Below, piece after piece: positions 27,201-35,387 of a stretch of DNA of 64,000 nt. Position 1 is the stretch's first letter; the number at the start of each line of letters is the position of its first letter. The notes under the pieces are model-generated. The model was not told the DNA's origin. It searched no databases and saw only the letters and a list, made by a program, of their open reading frames with translations. The translations under genes and the position numbers were made by a program. The stretch is from Rudanella lutea DSM 19387 (GTDB lineage: Bacteria; Bacteroidota; Bacteroidia; Cytophagales; Spirosomataceae): the NCBI RefSeq assembly GCF_000383955.1, contig NZ_KB913013.1, positions 3,367,694-3,431,693 on the forward strand, written 5' to 3'.

Positions 27201-30200
27201 CGTTTGGGAGTGCCGTCGGTCCGAATCCACTCGTACCGCACCGGGCTGCCGTTTTCGTCAACGGCCATGAGCACCCAGCCGGGTTGCGCGTTGCCCACAA
27301 AGAAAACAGCTTCCTGACCGGGCTCTACCTCGGCCTTGGCCAGTCGCGCCCATGCATTAGGACGAGCCGATGCCGTGCGCTCATCCACCACACTGAAGTA
27401 CTGCTGCTGCGTAGCTCGTTGGCCGGTGGCATCCGTCACGGAAATCTCGGCCACGTACTCGCCGGGGGGCAGGTCGCCCACCGACACCGCGCCCGGTTGG
27501 GCCGTTTTTACACGTTGCCGCGCCCATTTGGTCGGGTTGTCTTCATCGGCGTACACATCGTTCGGGAAAAGTGCCTTGAACTCGGCTTCGGATAGCAACT
27601 GACGGTCGGGGCGGTCCCACAGGCGCGGTCGCAGCGGCCGGGTCGGTGGGGTGAGCTTCGAAATAATCACTTCGCCCTGCCCGATGGCTACCGTGAGGCC
27701 AGCCTGATTGGTGGCTTTCACGGCAAACGTTTGGGATTCGCCTTTGGATACCTGTTCCGGAATCGACAGGGTAGCCCGCAGGGCGGTGTAACCAATGTCG
27801 AGGGCTTGGGTGGTGCTCCGGGTTTCGCCCGAGCGGTCGGTTACGTCAAATGTAATTTCGTAGCGAAATGTGGGTTCTTCACTACGCGGAATAGTCGGGT
27901 CAGGGGCAGCTACGAAACTAAGGCTGACGGCCCCGTTGGCGTCTGTTTTGGCTTCGCCCTGAGCGATTTCGGTGGGTTGAACCGGGCGGGGTGGCCAAAT
28001 GCTCCGGCCCCAGAACCCCCCTTCCCAGGGCCACCACTGCCGTGACCGCGTTACCCGGTACTGCACCTTGGCTCCATCTACAGCGGCCCCGGCAAATGTC
28101 TGGGCTTTGGCCGAAACGCGCACCGTTTGCCCCAGCTTGATCGCTTGCCGCGCTGAGTCGGCCACGACGGCAAACGTGGGCCGTTTGTATTCCTCCACCC
28201 GAATCTGTGTTTGGCCGTATGGGCTGGCAATCGTCATTTGGCCCGAAAGCCGCCCGACCGGTGCCGTAAACGTGCCCGTAAACGAGCCAAAGGCGTTGGT
28301 TTTTAGGGTTAGGTCGGCCACTTTTTCGCCGTTGCCATCCATAAGCGAGAGCTCAACGGGCTCATTGGCACTGACCTCAAACTGGTTGTCTTTACCGGCG
28401 TACACTAAGCCCTTTACGTAAATCGGCTGACCGGGCCGGTATATGGCCCGGTCGGTGAAAAGTACCGCCTGTTTGATAATGGGCTGCGCCTGGGGTTGTC
28501 CATAATTGTGGATGTATTGAGTCCCCGTGTACAGTACATCGTTGCCTTGCGCAAGCCGAAACCGGGTTTGACGGTTGTTTGGCAGGCTGGTTTTGGGCCA
28601 GCTTACCCGCCCGTTGGCGTCGGTTTTCCGGGTTTCGCCCAGAGTATATCGGGGTTCATTGCCGAAAGGCTCCGGGCTGTTTACTACTTGTACGTTTACC
28701 CCACTCAGCGGTTCGCCCGTTACCCGGTCCGTCACGAATACCGATTGCGCGTCGCGATCGTTGTACCCACTCTCGATGACAAAGCCAAGCCGAGAAACGG
28801 TCAGCACGGCGGCTGATAGGTACGGGGCTTTGGTCGAGATAACAGGGGTGGTCGATACCAGCAACACATACTGTCCCGGCGGCACGGCCTTGATCGGAAT
28901 TTCGACGGCGTGTTCGTTCAGGTCACCATTATCGGGCAGGCGGAGTTCGCCTTGGGTAGCAATGGGCTTGGTCAGGAGGGTATTCAGCCGCCGGTTGCGT
29001 CCGTCGCTGCTTGCGTCGAAGTTCTCGAACGTAAAAAACTCGTCGGGCCTGATTTTGTAAAGCCGGTAGTGCAACATGGGTACGTTGCGGTATTCTACCC
29101 GCCCTAAAAATGGCTTATCGGGCTCGTTGACGGCCGCTGTTTGGACCTGAAGGTTCGGTTTGGTCAGCTCGGCTAGTTCGAGGGTGGCCTGTTTGGCCGC
29201 TCGTGAAGTTGGGTAACGGCTGATAATGTCGTTGAAAAGGTCGGCAGCCTGTTTGGCGGCCCGCTGCGTAGTGGTGTCGGTAAGGGCCTGGTAGCGTGCA
29301 CTCTGCTCTTTTCGCAACAGGCCGAGAGTCAAGGCATACTCAGCCTCTACGGGTTTGCCTTTCCAGCGGACTCGTTGCCGCTCCAGGTTTTGCGCAAATA
29401 AAGAGTCTTTGTTGGTCAGGGTGCTGTACTGGCGTACAAACCGGAGCCGGTCTAAATCCGTATCAACAAAGGCATCGGGCGTTTTGTCGGTTTGTTTCCC
29501 GTGAAACCGCAGCAAACGCTGGTAGGTCTGTAGGGCATACATCCGGCCGGTTTCGCCCGCGTTGGCCGGGGGCATGAGGGTAAGAGCAGCAAAGGTTTCA
29601 GGATCGGCAAAGTAGCTGGGTTGGTCGAGCTCAAAGCGGAAAACGTTGTTTTGGGTCTCAAACTCGGTGTTTTCGAAGAAGTCGATAGCCCGATGCGCTA
29701 ACAGATCGAACAGGGTAGGGCGTAGCCGTTCGCCTTCGCGGGTGCCCGGCCGAATCACCACTTTATATTCGGTTATGGGTGTCTGCTGGAGTTCGCGTTC
29801 GGCTGTCAGCGACGCCCGGTAAGCCTCCTGTGCCGCCCGCGCCAGTCGGGGGCCATCCCAGGTGCTGATGTCGGTGCTATCGGCCGACGGGTCGGGGGCA
29901 GCCGTTTGCGTGCGGTTGTAAATCCGATAGCGGTTTAGTCCGTAAAATGTCGCGTAGGCCTCGCCCCGTATCGATTGCAGTATCGAGCGGGCGGGTTCGG
30001 GCGTTTGTCGGATGTCGGCTTCGAGAGTCTGAATATGCGTAGGCCACAGCGCCCGGTCGAGCCGGGCGAGCAGGTTGCCCCGCATCACGCTCGCTTTGGC
30101 CAGTTGAGGGTAGTTGCGGTCGGTGCGCGCCCGGTCGCGGAGGGCGTTGGTTTGGGTAAGGGCCGTCTGGAACAATCCCTTTTGGGTGAGTGAATCCACT

Positions 30201-30319
30201 TGTTTCCAGGCAGCCTCGTAGGTCTTAGGCAACGGAATGGGTTTAGGTTGTTTGGCGAGGATAAACGAAACCGTGAGCAGGAGGCCAACGATTCCTATCA
30301 ATATACGAAATTTTTGCAT
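24227..30319 (-). CDS. Bacterial alpha-2-macroglobulin-like protein lacking the thioester cysteine
   Basis: A very large exported protein (2030 residues) of the bacterial alpha-2-macroglobulin family, whose members trap proteases in the periplasm. Residues 1-22 are a signal peptide without a lipobox cysteine. The MG2-type beta-sandwich region (DRAIYRPGQPIYVKGLVY) is mid-protein, the A2M core begins near VRLTFTMPDALTRWKLLA, and the thioester/complement-like alpha-alpha domain follows. The thioester motif normally reads CxEQ; here it is NAEQ, with Asn at residue 1479 and Gln at 1482, so a covalent thioester cannot form. The usual pbpC partner is absent. It probably acts by a non-covalent mechanism or as a scaffold; that is inference. 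Confidence 0.93.
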   Translation of the reverse strand: MQKFRILIGIVGLLLTVSFILAKQPKPIPLPKTYEAAWKQVDSLTQKGLFQTALTQTNALRDRARTDRNYPQLAKASVMRGNLLARLDRALWPTHIQTLEADIRQTPEPARSILQSIRGEAYATFYGLNRYRIYNRTQTAAPDPSADSTDISTWDGPRLARAAQEAYRASLTAERELQQTPITEYKVVIRPGTREGERLRPTLFDLLAHRAIDFFENTEFETQNNVFRFELDQPSYFADPETFAALTLMPPANAGETGRMYALQTYQRLLRFHGKQTDKTPDAFVDTDLDRLRFVRQYSTLTNKDSLFAQNLERQRVRWKGKPVEAEYALTLGLLRKEQSARYQALTDTTTQRAAKQAADLFNDIISRYPTSRAAKQATLELAELTKPNLQVQTAAVNEPDKPFLGRVEYRNVPMLHYRLYKIRPDEFFTFENFDASSDGRNRRLNTLLTKPIATQGELRLPDNGDLNEHAVEIPIKAVPPGQYVLLVSTTPVISTKAPYLSAAVLTVSRLGFVIESGYNDRDAQSVFVTDRVTGEPLSGVNVQVVNSPEPFGNEPRYTLGETRKTDANGRVSWPKTSLPNNRQTRFRLAQGNDVLYTGTQYIHNYGQPQAQPIIKQAVLFTDRAIYRPGQPIYVKGLVYAGKDNQFEVSANEPVELSLMDGNGEKVADLTLKTNAFGSFTGTFTAPVGRLSGQMTIASPYGQTQIRVEEYKRPTFAVVADSARQAIKLGQTVRVSAKAQTFAGAAVDGAKVQYRVTRSRQWWPWEGGFWGRSIWPPRPVQPTEIAQGEAKTDANGAVSLSFVAAPDPTIPRSEEPTFRYEITFDVTDRSGETRSTTQALDIGYTALRATLSIPEQVSKGESQTFAVKATNQAGLTVAIGQGEVIISKLTPPTRPLRPRLWDRPDRQLLSEAEFKALFPNDVYADEDNPTKWARQRVKTAQPGAVSVGDLPPGEYVAEISVTDATGQRATQQQYFSVVDERTASARPNAWARLAKAEVEPGQEAVFFVGNAQPGWVLMAVDENGSPVRYEWIRTDGTPKRLTLPITERQRGGFVVMFTMVQQGRIYTEKLPVQVPFTNKQLTIETLTFRNKLKPGAPEEWTLRISGPGQDKVASELVAALYDASLDEFVKHTWTPAFYQPYSGNGDNWMLNGFGTLQANPILEYVRTSDYLPPIEYPSLLGVQSSPNRPGRGMRLAKGGVEVAFSMAPPVAMAADMAESKVAVSPQAANQNGANAPKTPVGPPPVIRKNFTETAFFFPQVQTDAEGRVRLTFTMPDALTRWKLLAFAHTKDLKTGMLTREIVTQKELMVSLNTPRFLREGDNIMLSARINNLTDKPLSGTARLEALNALTNTPLSQSVGLSATPVSFSAAPNGSTVATWSMRIPTGLPTVVFRVSATAGSFTDAEERTVPVLPNQMLVTDALPFWVNGQESRSFSLSALTGLTPNSPVRHERLTVEVTSNPIWTVLQSLPYLIENPYENAEQLSSRLYANFLAAHLIGSRPEFRRVVDQWAANPPQSPLMANAELKAVTLENSPWLAEARSETERTAQLGQLFNQNRLAAEQREALTKLQQLQADNGGFAWFSGMRPSPVMTLHVLTNLGRMQRLQPSSVKTDPDLRAMQLKAVRFVDAEITRWIAERRKEKKPSPWVYPAIHYLYARNMVADALPLEEATRTYLLEQIDRHWLTASLQGQAMAVVALHQLGNGQPGAPKQDANPAKTARTILASLKDRARVSDELGMYWPENQWGFAWYQAPIETQAYLIDAFATVGDDKPAVQNMLKWLLRQKQTQAWPSTKATTEAVNALLQNRAGGLSMPLDMGATATVLVGGQPLTPLTQSVVASVLSYQKTTFNPAEIKPEMGTVTISKKTDGSAWGALYWQHFEPLDNVKSGNTSVSVQKTLYRQRNTANGPVIEPVAEKTVLQPGDQLKVRLVVKNDRLMEYVHLKDSRASGFEPLAALSGYKYQNGLGYYEAPRDASTDFFLDALPVGTHVFEYGLRVVQSGNFTAGVATIQCFYAPEFTAHSAGGRVSVR

Positions 30320-30414
30320 GATCGTGCGTGTGTGAATGAGATGCTTTCAAAGGCCAAATTCCACGAGTTTGACCTTTTTTTGGGCACAAGGTTTAGCGAC
30401 AGGGTGTGAAAGTC

Positions 30415-30500
30415 CCGCCAATTGATCCCGGCACTTACTCTCCTGATTTAAGTCTCTGCCGGGCCGTACATCAGAGAGTCAAGTAGGACAAAACTGGCGG
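30415..30500 (+). promoter_or_regulatory. Nested inverted repeats upstream of the DUF4136 gene
   Basis: CCGCCA (30415-30420) can pair with TGGCGG (30495-30500), and inside it CCCGGCA (30427-30433) can pair with TGCCGGG (30457-30463). They lie 60-150 bases before the ATG. They may fold in the leader RNA, but no known riboswitch is recognised. Confidence 0.3.
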
Positions 30501-30561
30501 CAAAAGCCAACTTTTTTGTCTATCTATCTGTTTTTCTATTTGATACACTTACTCAATAGAC

Positions 30562-31158
30562 ATGAAGAACATACTGATAATGGCCGGTTTAATCCTGGCC
30601 TCTGTGGGCTGTAGCCCCCGAGTGGCTGTTGATACGGCCCAAAACGTGAATTTTAGCAAGTACCGCACCTTTGCCTGGATGAATTCCGACGTGAAAGCCG
30701 GACAAAATCCGCTCTACTATAACGACATAGCTTCTAAGAATGTGGAGGCTACGATTGAGAATGAGCTGGCACAAAAAGGTTTACAGAAAGTAGCGCGTGG
30801 CCGTCGGCCCGATTTGCTTATCGGCTACCACTTTTTTGTGGAAGAGAAAACCCGGCGCGTAGCCACCAACAACGGGCCTTATGGTAGCTTGTACGGGCCA
30901 TTCTACGGCTGGGGCCGTTGGGGCTACGCGGGTTGGGGTCCCGGTTGGTGGGGCTGGAACTCCTTCGGCCCGCAGTATATGCAGGAGGAGTATCAGGCCG
31001 GTACGGTGGTTGTTGATATGGTTGATTTCCGGACCAAACGGCTGGTATGGCGTGGTTCGGTGCAGGACGCCATCAACAACCCGGCCCGGATCAACGAGCG
31101 GCTGGCGCGTGAAGTCCGCCGAATTGTCGAGAAATTCCCCGACCGGCAGGGGTCGTAA
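30562..31158 (+). CDS. DUF4136 lipoprotein
   Basis: A 198-residue envelope lipoprotein. The lipobox LASVGC places the acylated cysteine at residue 17. The DUF4136 core is visible as FSKYRTFAWM and a conserved NVEATIENELAQKGL stretch, then RRPDLLIGYHFFVEEKT, a Gly/Trp-rich loop (YGWGRWGYAGWGPGWWGW) and VVDMVDFRTKRLVWRGSVQ near the end. The family is common in Bacteroidota and of unknown function. It is a single gene with a strong bidirectional hairpin after it, convergent with the SGNH hydrolase gene. Confidence 0.9.
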   Translation: MKNILIMAGLILASVGCSPRVAVDTAQNVNFSKYRTFAWMNSDVKAGQNPLYYNDIASKNVEATIENELAQKGLQKVARGRRPDLLIGYHFFVEEKTRRVATNNGPYGSLYGPFYGWGRWGYAGWGPGWWGWNSFGPQYMQEEYQAGTVVVDMVDFRTKRLVWRGSVQDAINNPARINERLAREVRRIVEKFPDRQGS

Positions 31159-31181
31159 CCGGTAGGGCCATCTAACAAAGA

Positions 31182-31230
31182 AAGCCGCTCAGGCAATAGC
31201 GAAGTTCACACGCTGTTGCCTGAGCGGCTT
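31182..31230. terminator. Bidirectional terminator hairpin
   Basis: Arms 31182-31201 and 31211-31230 pair over 20 bp with one mismatch (core GCCGCTCAGGCAA) around a 9-base loop. It lies between the convergent DUF4136 and SGNH genes and can serve both. Confidence 0.82.
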
Positions 31231-31246
31231 CTGTATTTGGGGTGGT

Positions 31247-31906
31247 TTACAAATACTTCATCATCAGGTCGGCCACAAACTGATTGCCGGTGTCGTTGAG
31301 GTGTACCCGGTCGGTGGTCAGGATGCCCGATGCTTTGTTTTCGGGGTTGTTTTTGAGGTTGTAATCCAGAAACGCCTGCCGCAGGTCGCAGAGAGGTAGG
31401 TTTTGCCGCTTGGCCAACTCCCGAATCATGGTGCTATACTGGTTGAGGTCACCATCCTGCTCGTTCGAGAAGTCGGTTTTCTCCCCAATCACGGCGGGCG
31501 TACACAGTACTACCTTCGCATTGGCGGCCTGTAGCTTACGGATAATGGCCTCGTAAAACTTCAGAAACTTATCGGGATCGGTGCCGGTGCCGTGGGTGCG
31601 TTTGTGCCACACATCGTTGACGCCGATATAGACAAAGACCAGGTCGGGCTTCTTGGCGAGCACATCGTCGTCCATGCGCAAAAACAGATCGTACACTTTG
31701 TTGCCACCAATACCTGCGCCGATTAGCTCGTAATCGGCCCCTTTATTTTGTTTGCCCAGCATCTCGGTCAGGCGGCTGATATACCCGCCGGGTTTCACAC
31801 CAGCCTGTGTGATGGAGTCACCAAAGAAAATAACCCGCCGGGGTTTGGCCGGGGCAAAAGCCAGCCCAATCAGGAGCGCGGCTACAAACGAAAGACGAAT
31901 AAACAT
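31247..31906 (-). CDS. Exported SGNH/GDSL-family hydrolase
   Basis: An esterase/lipase-fold hydrolase of 219 residues with a signal peptide (about 1-18). All four SGNH blocks are visible: GDSIT with nucleophile S31, the glycine block GAGIGG at 63-68, GVND with N97, and the D199-x-x-H202 pair in DRVHLNDTG. It is probably a periplasmic deacylase or carbohydrate esterase; the substrate is unknown. It stands alone on the minus strand, head-to-head with the Uma2 gene. Confidence 0.9.
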   Translation of the reverse strand: MFIRLSFVAALLIGLAFAPAKPRRVIFFGDSITQAGVKPGGYISRLTEMLGKQNKGADYELIGAGIGGNKVYDLFLRMDDDVLAKKPDLVFVYIGVNDVWHKRTHGTGTDPDKFLKFYEAIIRKLQAANAKVVLCTPAVIGEKTDFSNEQDGDLNQYSTMIRELAKRQNLPLCDLRQAFLDYNLKNNPENKASGILTTDRVHLNDTGNQFVADLMMKYL

Positions 31907-31966
31907 GCCGATAAAAAGGGGTGTTAGCGAATACTGGGCCTGTCTGGAAAACAGACCCCAATTAGT

Positions 31967-31974
31967 TATATTTG
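31967..31974 (+). promoter_or_regulatory. Candidate -7 element (TATATTTG) for the Uma2 gene
   Basis: Exact TAnnTTTG match; transcription would start near 31981, so the start codons at 31972 and 31975 would not be in the message and ATG 31996 is used. No TTG is seen at the expected -33 position; a GTCTG/CAGAC inverted repeat lies just upstream. Confidence 0.45.
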
Positions 31975-31995
31975 ATGGTAGATAAACGCAGCGCC

Positions 31996-32652
31996 ATGTC
32001 TGAACTACTTTATCAATTGCTCGATACCCCCCGCGCTCCGCTCATTATTCAGCAAGCCGTGGCTATACTCAATAACGAATTGCAAAAACGACAGGCGTTT
32101 TATGAGTGGCTCGACGATGAAATGAAAGCCGAGTTTATCAACGGCGAGGTTGTTGTTCATTCGCCCGCCCTAGACCGGCATACTGAAGCGGTGATGCACT
32201 TGAGCTTATTGCTAAATGTGTATGTCACTAGCCGTGGTTTGGGTATAGTGCGTGCAGAGAAGGCCCTGGTTGAGCTTACCCGGAATAGCTACGAACCCGA
32301 TGTTTGCTTTTGGGGCACAGCCAAAGCGGCTACCATCCAACCGGATCAGTTGTATTATCCCGCACCCGATTTAGTGGTTGAGGTGCTGTCGAAAAGCACG
32401 GAGAAGACCGACCGGGAAGTGAAGTTTGAGGATTATGCCGCCCACGGTGTTGCCGAATACTGGATTGTGGACCCTACCCGCCAACACATTGAACAATATC
32501 GCATTGACCCCGATACAACGGCCTATGAACTGGTCTCTAAATGCACGGTGAAAGACCAGATTCGGAGTTTTTCGGTGGCTCAGTTCACCATTCCGGTACG
32601 CGCTGTTTTTGATAAAGCCGCCAACCTCGACGCGTTGAAAAACCTGCTGTGA
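31996..32652 (+). CDS. Uma2-family PD-(D/E)XK nuclease-fold protein
   Basis: A 218-residue protein with the Uma2 fold, a restriction-endonuclease-like domain abundant in cyanobacteria and Cytophagales. Visible blocks are KAEFINGEVVVHSPA, EPDVCFWG, the core PAPDLVVEVLSKSTEKTDREVKFEDYAAHGVAEYWIVDP (D and E-x-L forming the PD-ExK-like site, with K in DREVKF) and a C-terminal RSFSVAQFTIPV. The role is not established; many copies per genome are common and some are thought to be transposon- or defence-associated. No partner gene is adjacent. Confidence 0.88.
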   Translation: MSELLYQLLDTPRAPLIIQQAVAILNNELQKRQAFYEWLDDEMKAEFINGEVVVHSPALDRHTEAVMHLSLLLNVYVTSRGLGIVRAEKALVELTRNSYEPDVCFWGTAKAATIQPDQLYYPAPDLVVEVLSKSTEKTDREVKFEDYAAHGVAEYWIVDPTRQHIEQYRIDPDTTAYELVSKCTVKDQIRSFSVAQFTIPVRAVFDKAANLDALKNLL

Positions 32653-32661
32653 GCGCCAGTT

Positions 32662-34026
32662 CTACAGAATAGCGTCGAGCACCAGAACCCCCGCCAGACC
32701 AATGATCGAAACAAGCGTTTCCATGACGGTCCAGGTTTTGAGGGTTTCGGGGATAGTGAGGTTAAAATACTCTTTGAAGAGCCAGAAACCCGCATCGTTG
32801 ATGTGCGAGCACATCAGGCTCCCGGCTCCAATAGCGAGCACCATCAACTCCGGGCTTACATGCTGCGCCTGAATAACCGGCAAAATAATACCGACCGTGG
32901 TGAGCCCGGCAATGGTAGCCGACCCCACGCAGATTCGGATAAACCCGGCAATCCCCCACGCCAGAATGAGCGGAGGTAACGACACGCCGGTGAGCAAACT
33001 GCCCAGATACGTGCTCGTGCCGCTATCGGCAAATACCTGTTTCAGAGCACCAGCCCCCGCAATGACCAGCAAAATAGGCGAAGCCGCTTTGATTGATTCC
33101 TCCAGCTCTTTCATGACCGACTTCATGGTGGGACGGGTACCGTCGGCCCGGCGTCGTAATCCCAGTGTCCAGACAGCCACCAGCACCGACAGCAGCATTC
33201 CCATGTAGGGTTCGGCAATGAGCGTGATGAGTTTGCCCGCTACAGAGGTCTTATCGAGCAGGGGAATTTGTCCGGTTGGGGCTGTGAGCAGATACGCCTT
33301 CAGCGGACCAAATAAAGTGAGCAACACCACCGGTAACAAGGCCACAAAAAAGCTGATGCCTACACTCGGCAGGTCGGTGGTGGGTACATCCTTGATGTTG
33401 AACAACTCCCGGTCAATCTTGGGCCGGAAGCGCCCCAGTGTTTTGCCAAAAATTGGCCCGGCGATAATAATGGCCGGAATCGAGACCAGGATTCCGTAAA
33501 ACAACGTCAGCCCAATGTTGGCGTTCAGCTGTCCGGCAATGGCGGCTGGCGATGGGTGCGGGGGGAGGTACCCGTGCGCCACCGACAGGGCCGATAGCAT
33601 CGGGATGGCCAGGGTCAGCAACGGCAACCCCGACGACAGCGTGATGGTGAAAATAAGCGGGGCAACAATGATGAACCCGGCATTGTAGAACAACGGGATA
33701 CCAATAATAAACCCGGCCAACGCCAGTCCCCAGCGGATGTTTTTGACCCCAAACCAGCCAATCAGTACGTTGGTAATTTGCCGGGCGGCCCCGCTCTCGG
33801 CCACCAGCCGACCCAGCATAGCCCCGAAGCCGATAATGAGTACCAGATCACCCAGGGTACCGCCAATACCTGTTTGGATTGACTTGCCAACGGCCACTAC
33901 CTCCATCCCTGAAGCCAGCCCGATGGCCAGCGAAATCAGCACAAATGAGATAAACGCATCGAGCTTGACAAAAGCAATGAGCACAATCAGGCCTAAAATA
34001 CCGAGCAGGGTCAGAATCAGGGGCAT
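32662..34026 (-). CDS. Gluconate:H+ symporter family permease (GntP)
   Basis: A 454-residue membrane permease with about a dozen helices. GntP-family blocks include GIGGTLGDLVLIIGFGAMLGRL near the start, VAHGYLPPHPSPAAIAGQL in the middle, and SHINDAGFWLFKEYFNLTIPETLKTWTVMET near the end, the most diagnostic stretch. Members carry gluconate, idonate, fructuronate or related sugar acids with protons. No gluconate kinase or dehydrogenase gene is adjacent, so the substrate is open. It follows mcrC by 46 bases on the same strand and may be read through from it. Confidence 0.92.
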   Translation of the reverse strand: MPLILTLLGILGLIVLIAFVKLDAFISFVLISLAIGLASGMEVVAVGKSIQTGIGGTLGDLVLIIGFGAMLGRLVAESGAARQITNVLIGWFGVKNIRWGLALAGFIIGIPLFYNAGFIIVAPLIFTITLSSGLPLLTLAIPMLSALSVAHGYLPPHPSPAAIAGQLNANIGLTLFYGILVSIPAIIIAGPIFGKTLGRFRPKIDRELFNIKDVPTTDLPSVGISFFVALLPVVLLTLFGPLKAYLLTAPTGQIPLLDKTSVAGKLITLIAEPYMGMLLSVLVAVWTLGLRRRADGTRPTMKSVMKELEESIKAASPILLVIAGAGALKQVFADSGTSTYLGSLLTGVSLPPLILAWGIAGFIRICVGSATIAGLTTVGIILPVIQAQHVSPELMVLAIGAGSLMCSHINDAGFWLFKEYFNLTIPETLKTWTVMETLVSIIGLAGVLVLDAIL

Positions 34027-34072
34027 AGTGGGTGGTCGGGGGTTCGGAATAAAGGAATAGCAAAACAGGTCT

Positions 34073-35365
34073 CTACGGGGAAACGTAGTTGTATAGTTTT
34101 TCTACTTCATGCCGCAGGGGCTGGCTTACGTCGAACGGCAGCACGTGTAGGCGCATGGCGGGGTCGTACCCAAACACGTCGAGCGGGGCCGTAAACGTGG
34201 GCGTGGCCGGGTAAATGAGAAATACGTCGTTGGCTTCGTATTTTTTGCCATAGGCGAAAAGCTGGTACAGATCACCCGAATCAATCCCGTACTGTCCCTG
34301 CCGGTTTTGCCCATCAATGCGCTTCCATTTCGTGTCGAACACCAGCGTCCGGTCAGGTTGCCGGACAAGGACGTCGGGCCGTAACCGGAACTTCGGGGTG
34401 CCGCCATGTTCCTCTACAAGATGTGCCGACGACTCCTGGGTGCTTACCTCGCCCGTGGGCCAGAACGCCCGAAAGCCGTGGGCTACGTATTCTTCAAACA
34501 CGCGCTGCATCGGAAACAGCAACGATAAGGCCGATACTGAGCCCGACCGGGGCCCCAGTGCCCGACCTGTGAGTAGCAACTCGGCCCATTGCAGGGCAAG
34601 CGTGTACCGGTCGAAGAGCCGGTTGAGCGACCGAACCGCCCGGAGGTCGGCATGCAGGTCGGCCGAGGTCGGCACATCGTGCAGTATAGCCAGCATTTGA
34701 TACAGCCGGGTTTCGAGGGTACCCGTTCCAACGCGGGGCAGGACGTGTACCAGGGCCGTTTTCAGAACCCGATTGGGCGGAATGTCGAGCGAAAGGGTAT
34801 CGTACCGGATGGCCAGCCGTTCGGCATGAGCCAGATTTTGGCGCAGGTTTCGGGCGGGCTGAAACTGCCCCCGTATAACCGGCTGATTGGCTTCAACACT
34901 TTGATAGGCTGTTTGCAGCCCCTGCCGACTCACTACCGAGAGGGCGTCCAGAAAGGCCTGTACAAACACGTTCCAGATCGGCATTTGAGTGGCTCCCAAA
35001 TGGGCCTCGGTGAGGGTACGGAAGGGGCTACCGGGCAAATGCCGAAGCATACGCAGCAAGGCTTTCCGGGCGTGGGCCGGGTCGGTACCGGCGGGGTCGA
35101 TGGTGCTAAACCGGGGTAGTATTTCAAGAATGGCTCCGCCCGGTAGCCCAATCAGGCCTGCATACGAGCCGGTTCGGATGGTTTCGAGCCCTTTCTGGTA
35201 AAAAAACGACAGTACACTTTCGGCTTCGGGCAACCCTGCCAATTGCTTGAGGGCGGTAAAGTGCCGGTCGTCGAGGTACGTAACACCTTTTTCGGGATCG
35301 GTACCTATGCAGGCCACCGACCGAATGGCGCTATGTTCCGAAGCGAAGAATGCAGTTGGGCGCAT
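34073..35365 (-). CDS. McrC-family restriction endonuclease subunit without McrB
   Basis: McrC is the nuclease partner of the McrB GTPase in modified-cytosine restriction. The 430 residues fit the family: an N-terminal McrB-contacting region, then QPVIRGQF and PPNRVLKTAL, and a C-terminal PD-(D/E)XK core with D331 (LRPDVLV), D344-x-K346 (VFDTKW) and the following GDLYQLFAYGKKY. The catalytic residues look intact. No AAA+ GTPase gene lies upstream; instead an SGNH/MBOAT pair ends 22 bases before its start. It may work with an McrB encoded elsewhere or have another role. Confidence 0.9.
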   Translation of the reverse strand: MRPTAFFASEHSAIRSVACIGTDPEKGVTYLDDRHFTALKQLAGLPEAESVLSFFYQKGLETIRTGSYAGLIGLPGGAILEILPRFSTIDPAGTDPAHARKALLRMLRHLPGSPFRTLTEAHLGATQMPIWNVFVQAFLDALSVVSRQGLQTAYQSVEANQPVIRGQFQPARNLRQNLAHAERLAIRYDTLSLDIPPNRVLKTALVHVLPRVGTGTLETRLYQMLAILHDVPTSADLHADLRAVRSLNRLFDRYTLALQWAELLLTGRALGPRSGSVSALSLLFPMQRVFEEYVAHGFRAFWPTGEVSTQESSAHLVEEHGGTPKFRLRPDVLVRQPDRTLVFDTKWKRIDGQNRQGQYGIDSGDLYQLFAYGKKYEANDVFLIYPATPTFTAPLDVFGYDPAMRLHVLPFDVSQPLRHEVEKLYNYVSP

Positions 35366-35387
35366 AGAGGATAAAGCCAGTCGTTGG

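Noticed and set aside
30349-30377. Hairpin AAAGGCCAAA/TTTGACCTTT with a T run upstream of the alpha-2-macroglobulin gene
   Set aside because: It resembles a plus-strand terminator but no plus-strand gene precedes it, so it was not called.
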